Positions 58,457 to 64,000 of a DNA stretch of 64,000 bases are shown one piece after another. The translations under genes and the position numbers were made by a program. Origin of the DNA: CAMDPA01 sp965223035 (GTDB lineage: Bacteria; Pseudomonadota; Alphaproteobacteria; Rhizobiales; Hyphomicrobiaceae); contig OZ244980.1 in the NCBI GenBank assembly GCA_965223035.1, forward strand, positions 1,054,001-1,118,000, in the 5' to 3' direction. Within the stretch, counting starts at the first letter, position 1, and the number at the start of each line of letters is the position of its first letter. A model generated the notes under the pieces. The model worked only from the letters and a program-made list of their open reading frames with translations, did not search any database and had not been told where the DNA came from.

Positions 58457-59620
58457 TCAGCTCTGATCCGGCGCGGCATCGGAGGCAGCTGCAGCGATCG
58501 CATACCGCTCCAGGTGGAAATCGATATCGCCGAACATTTTTTCCAGCGCGGTCAAGCGGCGGAAGTAATGGCCGGCCACATATTCCATGGTCATGCCGAT
58601 GCCGCCATGCAGCTGGATCGAGCCGCGGCCGACCTCGCGCGCGGAATTGGAAATTTGCACCTTGGCCGCGGAGATCGCATTGGCGCGGCGGGATGCATCG
58701 GGCGATGCGATCGCATCGAGCGCCAGCAGGCACATCGACTTGGCCTGCTGCTCGGCCATCATCATGTCAGCCATGCGATGCTGCAGCACCTGAAACTTGC
58801 CGATCGGTCGGCCGAACTGCTGCCGGGTCTTGATGTAGTCCAAGGTGAGCTCGTTAAGCGCCGCCATGGCGCCCACCGCATCACAGCACACGGCGGTGGC
58901 GCCACGGTCGACGGCGTGCTGCAAGAGCGGCAATCCGCCGTTTAATTCGCCGATGAGACTGCTGGCCGGCGCCTCGACGTTCTCCAGCGTCAGCTCACCG
59001 GCGCGTCGGTCATCCATGGTCGCATAGACTTGTAGGGTGATGCCCGGCGTTCGGGCCGGGATCAGGAACAGCGAAATGCCGTCGCGATCGCCCGGCGCGC
59101 CATCGGTGCGGGCGGCGACGATCAAGGCATCTGCCGCATCAGCGCCAAGCACCAACGATTTTGCGCCGTTGACCACATAACCGTTCGCGGTCTGCCGCGC
59201 GCGCGCTGCAATCCGCTCCAGCCGGTATCGCGTTTGCGCCTCCTCGTAGGCGACCGCCAGCAACAGTTCGCCGGCCGCCACCTTCGGCAGATGATCCGCC
59301 ATCTGGGTGTCGTCGCCAGCCGCCTGGATCAGACCCGCTGCGAGGACGACCGTGGACAGCATCGGTTCGACCACCAGACCGGCCCCGAACGCTTGCAGCA
59401 CCACCGACAGGTCGTTGAAAGTCCCGCCCGAGCCGCCGTGCTGTTCAGCAATTTCGATGCCGAGCAGCCCCAGTTCGGCAAATGCCGACCACATGGCCTG
59501 AGAATAGCCAGACGGTTGGGCGATGAACTGCTTGCGCTGCTCGAACGTGTAGCGGTCGCGTATCAGCCGTACCGTCGAATCCTGCAGCAATTGCTGAGTT
59601 TCGTTCAGCGAGAAGTCCAT
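58457..59620 (-). CDS. Acyl-CoA dehydrogenase, small partner subunit
   Basis: A 387-residue FAD-dependent acyl-CoA dehydrogenase fold: AFAELGLLGIEIAEQHGGSG, AVAYEEAQTRYRLERIAARA, LVLGADAADALIVAARTDG and GRPIGKFQVLQHRMADMMMA, then IQLHGGIGMTMEYVAGHYFR. It lacks a clear catalytic glutamate of the classic type and pairs with the larger-type gene 6 bp away, as in the two-subunit (alpha2beta2) dehydrogenases of pimeloyl-CoA or steroid side-chain oxidation. Same operon and strand. Confidence 0.9.
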   Translation of the reverse strand: MDFSLNETQQLLQDSTVRLIRDRYTFEQRKQFIAQPSGYSQAMWSAFAELGLLGIEIAEQHGGSGGTFNDLSVVLQAFGAGLVVEPMLSTVVLAAGLIQAAGDDTQMADHLPKVAAGELLLAVAYEEAQTRYRLERIAARARQTANGYVVNGAKSLVLGADAADALIVAARTDGAPGDRDGISLFLIPARTPGITLQVYATMDDRRAGELTLENVEAPASSLIGELNGGLPLLQHAVDRGATAVCCDAVGAMAALNELTLDYIKTRQQFGRPIGKFQVLQHRMADMMMAEQQAKSMCLLALDAIASPDASRRANAISAAKVQISNSAREVGRGSIQLHGGIGMTMEYVAGHYFRRLTALEKMFGDIDFHLERYAIAAAASDAAPDQS

Positions 59621-59626
59621 GGTGCG

Positions 59627-60817
59627 CTAAAGTCCCAATGATTTGGCGATGATGTTGCGCTGGATTTCATTCGATCCGCCGTAGATCGTGACCACCCGCG
59701 TATTGAGGTAGTTGGGGCCGAAGGAGGCAGCGAACTCGGGCCCAGGCAAGGCTTCGTTGGATGCATCGAGGCCGCAGCTGGGATCGAACGGCACCGCGAA
59801 TGGGCCGGCAATGTCGATCATCGCCTCGGTCAACCGCTGCTGCAGCTCCGAGCCCTTGATCTTCAGGAGATTGGCCTCGATGCCCGGGCCGGAGCCTTCC
59901 GCGTCGGAGATCACGCGCAAGGCGGTAACCTCGAGCGCGAGCAACGCGATCTCGATGTTGGCGATCTCGTTGCGAACCGAGGGCTTGTCGGAGAGCGGCC
60001 TGCCGTTGTCGGTCTCTGTGGCTGCCAGCGCCTTGAGCCGCCGCAACTCCCGGCGCGACTGGCCGATGCGCGCAATGCTGGTGCGCTCATGGCCCAGCAA
60101 CAGCTTGGCATAGGTCCAACCCTTGTTGACCTCGCCGATCAAACTATCGGCCGGAACGCGCACGGCGTCGAAAAACGTTTCGTTGGTGTGATGGCCGCCG
60201 TCCATTGTGATGATCGGACGTATCGTGATGCCGGGCCGATCGATCGAAAACACGAACATTGAGATGCCTTCCTGCAGCTTGGCCTGCGGATCGGTGCGGG
60301 CCAAAAGGAAGATCTGGTTGGCGTGATGGGCGAGCGAGGTCCACATCTTCTGACCCTCAATCACCCAGTCGGAGCCGTCGCGCGTGGCGCGGGTCTTGAG
60401 CGAAGCTAGATCGGAACCGGAGCCCGGCTCGGAGAAGCCCTGACAGAACCAATATTCGAGCGTTCGAATCTTCGGCAGATAGTGGGCTTGTTGCTCAGGT
60501 GAGCCGACGGCCATCAGCACCGGAGCGATCATGCATTCGCCGAACGGGATGGCAGGCGGGGCGCCCTCTTCGGCGGTGACGCAATCAAAAACATGGCGTT
60601 TGAGCGGGTCCCACCCGGGCCCACCGAATTCGGCCGGCCAACTGGGGCACGCCCAGCCCCGTTCGCACAGCTTACGCTGCCACAGCCGCTGCTCCGCCGG
60701 CGGCAGTCGCTGATGGTTGAGCACCTTGAGGCGGATCTCGGCCGGCAACGCCGCGCGAACGAACTGACGCACCTCATCGGCGAATTGCCGCACTGCGGAC
60801 GGATAGTTGAGTTCCAT
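59627..60817 (-). CDS. Acyl-CoA dehydrogenase, large partner subunit
   Basis: A 396-residue acyl-CoA dehydrogenase. PSWPAEFGGPGWDPLKRHVF, WFCQGFSEPGSGSDLASLKT, RDGSDWVIEGQKMWTSLAHH and VFSIDRPGITIRPI are typical, and IYGGSNEIQRNIIAKSLGL holds the C-terminal FAD and subunit contacts. GAGGAG precedes the ATG at 60817. The small-subunit gene follows directly, so the heteromeric enzyme would introduce the double bond into the acyl-CoA that the crotonase and thiolase then process. Confidence 0.92.
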   Translation of the reverse strand: MELNYPSAVRQFADEVRQFVRAALPAEIRLKVLNHQRLPPAEQRLWQRKLCERGWACPSWPAEFGGPGWDPLKRHVFDCVTAEEGAPPAIPFGECMIAPVLMAVGSPEQQAHYLPKIRTLEYWFCQGFSEPGSGSDLASLKTRATRDGSDWVIEGQKMWTSLAHHANQIFLLARTDPQAKLQEGISMFVFSIDRPGITIRPIITMDGGHHTNETFFDAVRVPADSLIGEVNKGWTYAKLLLGHERTSIARIGQSRRELRRLKALAATETDNGRPLSDKPSVRNEIANIEIALLALEVTALRVISDAEGSGPGIEANLLKIKGSELQQRLTEAMIDIAGPFAVPFDPSCGLDASNEALPGPEFAASFGPNYLNTRVVTIYGGSNEIQRNIIAKSLGL

Positions 60818-61198
60818 AACGATCGATCTCCTCAACCTCGCAACGCTGTTGGTGACCCCGATCAGGTGATGGGCGCGGCGCGCCGGCTGTCACGTACTCG
60901 ATGCCAGGGCCATTCCCGATCCGTTCTGCTCGTTATCACAGTTGACCACCATCACAATTGACCACCCGCGGCGGCAGCCAATGCGGTGCCGCCGGCTCTG
61001 CCGGCGTACCGATCCCGCGAACCGCACCTTATCGTGAAGCCATTCGGTCGGCGCCACAAGATCGATTTCTTGCTGGCGAGATTGATGACGCAAGTGCTGA
61101 ATGATGGTCAGTCTTTGCACATTGTAGCGGTCCGCTGTTTCGAACGCCCAGGAGGGCTGCTCTCGCTGGACGCAGGCGTTGGCCTCACGACGTAGGAT
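60818..61198. other. Intergenic region, possible gene remnant
   Basis: No supported gene. The leftward strand between 61050 and 61200 reads ACVQREQPSWAFETADRYNV, then QRLTIIQHLRHQSRQQEIDL, in an open frame that looks more protein-like than its surroundings, but I recognise no family. It may be a decayed fragment. Confidence 0.4.
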
Positions 61199-61324
61199 TG
61201 AGATGCAGTCCGCCCGAGGCGGATTAGGCTTGCCGGTTCGCTTCTCCACCCGGCCGTCGCATGGCCCGCTGATCGTGGGTGGCCGGGAGGGGAGCCGGAT
61301 GGCTCCGGCCCATACCGAAACGCA
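61199..61324. repeat. Family-2 repeat, full length
   Basis: GATGCAGTCCGCCCGAGGCG, GATTAGGCTTGCCGG, CTCCACCCGGCCGTCGC, loop, ATCGTGGGTGGCCGGGAGGG, GAGCCGGATGGCTCCGGCCC and ATACCGAAACGC. CCACCCGGCC and GGTGGCCGGG pair. The following 61325-61562 shows nothing. Confidence 0.62.
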
Positions 61325-61562
61325 CCCAACCCGGACGCTGGGCGATGCGGGCCGCTCGGTCGGCGAGGCCGACAAGTGGGCGACCGATCTTGGGGCGCAG
61401 CATCGACCGGAACCGAGCCCCGGTCTGCGGGATGTTAGGGTCATCCCGCCACCTCAAAACGAATCCGTGTCAGGCTGTCTGAGGAGTGCATCAACGGTTT
61501 TCGTTGCCGGCATGCCGGCGGCGGCTTGGCATTTTGAAGCAAGTCGCCCGGTTCAAGACCTG

Positions 61563-62435
61563 CTAAGTCGTCAATTTGTCTTGCGTCCTGGTTTCGAAAT
61601 CACAGGCGTCATGGCGTTCGTGCAGCTGGCCAGCGGGTTCTCCGGCAACACGGTTGACCATGCGCCCACGCTTCACCGCTGGCCGTTTTGCGATCGTCTG
61701 CGCCCAGCGGTTGACGTGGACGTAGTCCTGCACCTGAAGAAACTCGGTCGCTCCGTATTGATTGAACAACGCCAATCCGCCGTACCAGGGCCAAATGGCC
61801 ATGTCCGCGATCGAATAGTGATCTCCGGCGATGAACGGGTTGTCCTTCAGTTGTCGGTCGAGCACGTCGAGCTGGCGCTTGACCTCCATCGCGAAGCGGT
61901 TGATCGCGTATTCAATCTTGACCGGTGCGTAATGATAAAAATGGCCGAAACCGCCGCCCAGATAGGGCGTGCTGCCCATCTGCCAAAACAACCAGCTGAG
62001 CGCCTCGGTGCGCTGCTCTGGATCGGTCGGTAGAAATGCACCAAATTTTTCCGCCAGGTAGAGCAGGATGGCCCCCGATTCGAACACCCGCCGCGGCGGG
62101 TCGCAGCTGCAATCGAGCAGCGCGGGGATCTTTGAATTCGGATTGATGCCAACAAAACCGCGGCCGAACTGTTCGCCCTTGCCGATGTCGATCAGCCAGG
62201 CATCGTACTCCGCGCCGGAGTGCCCCAGCGCCAGCAACTCCTCCAGCATCACCGTCACTTTCACGCCGTTTGGTGTGCCGCGCGAATAAAGTTGCAGCGG
62301 ATGCTTGCCGACAGGGAGGTCTTTATCGTGTGTCGGTCCAGCGATCGGCCGATTGATCGACGCGTATCGCCAGTCACCTTGAGGTGCTTCCCACGTCCAA
62401 ATTTTTGGGGGGACGTACTCTGCTTGCGAACTCAT
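61563..62435 (-). CDS. yghU: Glutathione S-transferase, YghU type (disulfide-bond oxidoreductase)
   Basis: A 290-residue nu-class glutathione transferase that reduces organic peroxides or disulfides with glutathione. The N-terminal thioredoxin-like domain has LYSRGTPNGVKVTVMLEELL with the characteristic TPN active-site region, INPNSKIPALLD and FESGAILLYLAEKFG. The C-terminal helical domain has WLFWQMGSTPYLGGGFGHFY, KRQLDVLDRQLKDNPFIAG and YSIADMAIWPWYGGL. Monocistronic. Homologues are common near catabolic clusters, but a role in the acyl-CoA pathway is not implied. Confidence 0.93.
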   Translation of the reverse strand: MSSQAEYVPPKIWTWEAPQGDWRYASINRPIAGPTHDKDLPVGKHPLQLYSRGTPNGVKVTVMLEELLALGHSGAEYDAWLIDIGKGEQFGRGFVGINPNSKIPALLDCSCDPPRRVFESGAILLYLAEKFGAFLPTDPEQRTEALSWLFWQMGSTPYLGGGFGHFYHYAPVKIEYAINRFAMEVKRQLDVLDRQLKDNPFIAGDHYSIADMAIWPWYGGLALFNQYGATEFLQVQDYVHVNRWAQTIAKRPAVKRGRMVNRVAGEPAGQLHERHDACDFETRTQDKLTT

Positions 62436-62826
62436 GATCGATTCTCTCTACCATAGGGTGCAGCCACCGACGGGCAAGCGCCGGCCGTCGAGGTCCGGCA
62501 GGCGCCTTGAGGTCATTCCAGGCGGACAGGGGCTTCCCGTCAAGTCACTGTTTCTCCTTGGGCCAGATGCTGCAGGGCTCGATCGACGATAGCGTGTCAG
62601 AGTGAGCGGACCGGCGAGGTGCTTCAGCCTTGGCGGATATCACCGGGCACCGGCGGCGAAGGCAACCAGCATCTGACTGCGGTGGCTTTTACCGTCGCGG
62701 CATTGATCGCGTCGCTATCGCCGGTCGTGATGGCTCTGCTGAAATTTTCCGACCAGCAGAATTCCGCCATAAATTGCGCTCAAGAACCAACACGCAGAAG
62801 CAAGGCAGAAGCAAGAGGGTGCACCG
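62436..62826. other. Intergenic region before the SYLF gene
   Basis: About 390 bp between divergent genes. A fragment like the family-2 outer arm (GATAGCGTGTCAGAGTGAGC at about 62590-62609) is present. No gene is supported. Confidence 0.45.
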
Positions 62827-63375
62827 ATGCCGCGTCGAGGTGTTCTTGTTGTCCTATTGGCGATGATCCTGGCGGTCGGGATGGCACCGCGCAGCGAGGG
62901 TGCCTCCGCGCCTGAAATTGACGCGAGCGTCCACGCAACACTGGACAAGTTCTTCTACCGGGTGCGTGGCGGTCGCGAACTCGCCAATAAAGCGGCCGGA
63001 GTTCTTGTGTTCCCTTCGGTGGTGAAAGCCGGGTTCGGTGTTGGCGGCGAATATGGGGAAGGCGCGCTTTTGATACGCGGCCGGACCGTCGACTATTACA
63101 ACACCGTGTCCGCTTCGGTCGGCTTTCAGCTGGGCGTGCAGGCGCGCTCCGTCATCATCATGTTCATGACCCATTCGGCGCTTCGTCAATTTAGGAGAAC
63201 TGCAGGCTGGCGGGTCGGGGTCGATGGTTCAGTTGCCATTCTCACGGTCGGTCTGGGTGGCTCGATCGACACCAATAAGATCACCAGCCCCGTCGTTGGC
63301 TTCATTTTTGATCCCAAGGGATTGATGTATAATCTGACCTTGGAAGGGTCCAAGATTTCAAGAATTCGTCGCTAG
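62827..63375 (+). CDS. SYLF (YSC84-like) domain secreted protein
   Basis: A 182-residue protein with a signal peptide (residues 1-26, to GASA). The SYLF lipid-binding domain has LDKFFYRVRGGRELANKAAG, VLVFPSVVKAGFGVGGEYGE and GALLIRGRTVDYYNTVSASV. FQLGVQARSVIIMFMTHSAL and GFIFDPKGLMYNLTLEGSKI follow. The family binds phosphoinositides in eukaryotes; bacterial members are periplasmic with unknown role. Its stop TAG is the first CTAG of a full-length family-1 element. Confidence 0.93.
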   Translation: MPRRGVLVVLLAMILAVGMAPRSEGASAPEIDASVHATLDKFFYRVRGGRELANKAAGVLVFPSVVKAGFGVGGEYGEGALLIRGRTVDYYNTVSASVGFQLGVQARSVIIMFMTHSALRQFRRTAGWRVGVDGSVAILTVGLGGSIDTNKITSPVVGFIFDPKGLMYNLTLEGSKISRIRR

Positions 63376-63535
63376 ATCATCCTTGTGCCTCTTGTTGGCA
63401 CCGCCCAGATGGTGCCAATAAAAGGCATAGGGATGATCGCTCCTGAAGCGTAGAGCAACCTGCATTTGATCGGGGGCCTCCCGCTTCCGATCAAATGCAG
63501 AAAGTTGCTCTACACTTTAAGGCGCGATGATCTAG
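63372..63535. repeat. Family-1 element, full length plus extra A terminus
   Basis: CTAGATCATCCTTGTGCCTC, diverged hairpin A (GGCACC with GGTGCC), GGGATGATCGCTCCTGAAGC, then GAGCAACCTGCATTTGATCG with CGATCAAATGCAGAAAG, TTGCTCTACACTTTAAGGCG and CGATGATCTAG. CTAG stands at both ends. It is the longest copy (164 bp), with A ends on both sides of a hairpin-B unit. Confidence 0.8.
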
Positions 63536-63870
63536 CGCTGGCTACCCAAGCCTCAACCCGGAACGCTCGCCCAACCCTTTGCCTTATTGGTACCAACCCG
63601 ACCGCAGCAACCCGACCACGACGGCATCATGGACATCGACCAGCACGACGCTTCGGTGGTCGGCGACACGGCTCGTGCGCTCGCCACCTGCAGCAATCGG
63701 CTCGCGCTGGCCAATGCGAGAGGTCCATGCTTGATATTGGCCATGCTTTATTGCTCAATGCCAAAAACGGGCCTGAGAATGCCTCGCGGTGCCGCATGCC
63801 GGACCGTCCTTGACGGGATGCCGGAAGAGGCGGAGGCCTCCGCAGCAGGCCATTGATCGGGAGGCGACAC
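63536..63870. other. Intergenic region, nothing recognised
   Basis: About 335 bp after the repeat with no supported gene; it should hold the promoter of the gene cut by the right edge. Confidence 0.45.
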
Positions 63871-64000
63871 GTGTATCTTGCGAGCTTTGTTTATCAGGAG
63901 AAGGACCGGGTCGGTGCTCGCGTCGGTCCCGACCATCTGATCGACTTTCGTGCCGCCGCGGATGCCATCGGCCATGACTGGTCCTGGGACACCATGCTGG
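63871..64000 (+). CDS. Start of a fumarylacetoacetate hydrolase-like gene (cut by right edge)
   Basis: The GTG at 63871 has GGGAGG just upstream. The 43 visible codons read MYLASFVYQEKDRVGARVGP, DHLIDFRAAADAIGHDWSWD, TML. The opening resembles the short N-terminal domain of fumarylacetoacetate hydrolase family proteins (L-A-S-F-x, R-V-G-A-x-V, D-x-D-L/I-D). Only the beginning is visible, so the family is a suggestion. Confidence 0.5.
   Translation, partial: MYLASFVYQEKDRVGARVGPDHLIDFRAAADAIGHDWSWDTML

Noticed and set aside
61179..62033. 284-codon rightward frame overlapping the YghU gene
   Set aside because: Antisense to a clearly conserved glutathione transferase and running through a family-2 repeat.

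Overview
The window is GC-rich chromosomal DNA of an alphaproteobacterium. The evidence is the conserved block ftsE-ftsX-ydcF-plsC, the block ubiK-ybjN-proC, the proA-nadD pair, a B12-dependent class II ribonucleotide reductase, a GAAC-N7-GAAC LexA site of the alphaproteobacterial type, and TRAP dicarboxylate-type transport. The order below family level cannot be fixed from the sequence alone. The left edge cuts an IS630-type transposase gene; the right edge cuts a gene that looks like a fumarylacetoacetate-hydrolase family member.

Layout: 0.9-4.2 kb ubiK, ybjN, proC and a TalC-type transaldolase. 4.8-12.4 kb a YgiQ-like radical SAM protein, a PEP mutase/isocitrate lyase family protein, a Nudix hydrolase, a MidA-like methyltransferase, a 2-hydroxyacid dehydrogenase and a small secreted protein. 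12.6-23.0 kb an amidase, a haloacid dehalogenase, a YggS protein, a tubby/LURP-one-like protein, a cystathionine gamma-synthase family enzyme, a DUF302 protein, a ThDP enzyme divergent from a VOC protein, and an FAD monooxygenase. 23.1-29.4 kb a GGDEF-EAL membrane protein with a histidine-rich sensor, gamma-glutamyltransferase and aspS. 29.7-36.0 kb ftsE, ftsX, ydcF, plsC and nrdJ. 36.5-43.2 kb small unknowns, a rhodanese, tRNA-Asp, a membrane protein, proA and nadD. 43.4-47.2 kb a broken TRAP permease, two c-type cytochromes, an L,D-transpeptidase and a DUF411 protein.

From 47.4 to 60.8 kb lies a coherent catabolic island: an AMP-forming CoA ligase, two crotonase-fold enzymes, a TRAP transporter, an NDP-forming acyl-CoA synthetase, a thiolase with a DUF35-like partner, and a paired acyl-CoA dehydrogenase. 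Together they look like uptake, CoA activation and beta-oxidation-like breakdown of an unidentified organic acid. A YghU-type glutathione transferase and a SYLF-domain protein follow.

The most striking non-coding signal is a dense set of dispersed palindromic elements. Family 1 (about 18 copies, 60-165 bp) has ends GATCATCGCGCC (arm A) or GAGCAACCTGCC (arm B), set in TA, usually CTAG. The copies mix one or two hairpins built from two modules, and the stems keep pairing through compensatory changes. One copy interrupts the TRAP permease pseudogene; removing it together with one CTAG joins the reading frame exactly. Another forms the last 28 codons of plsC. Several more supply the TAG stop codon of the gene before them. 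Family 2 (about 12 copies or fragments, roughly 100-140 bp) is a long imperfect hairpin with GGCGGACATGATC at one end and GATAGCGTTTCAG at the other; family-1 copies are nested in or beside it. I read family 1 as TA/CTAG-targeting miniature elements, of the kind mobilised by IS630/Tc1-type transposases.
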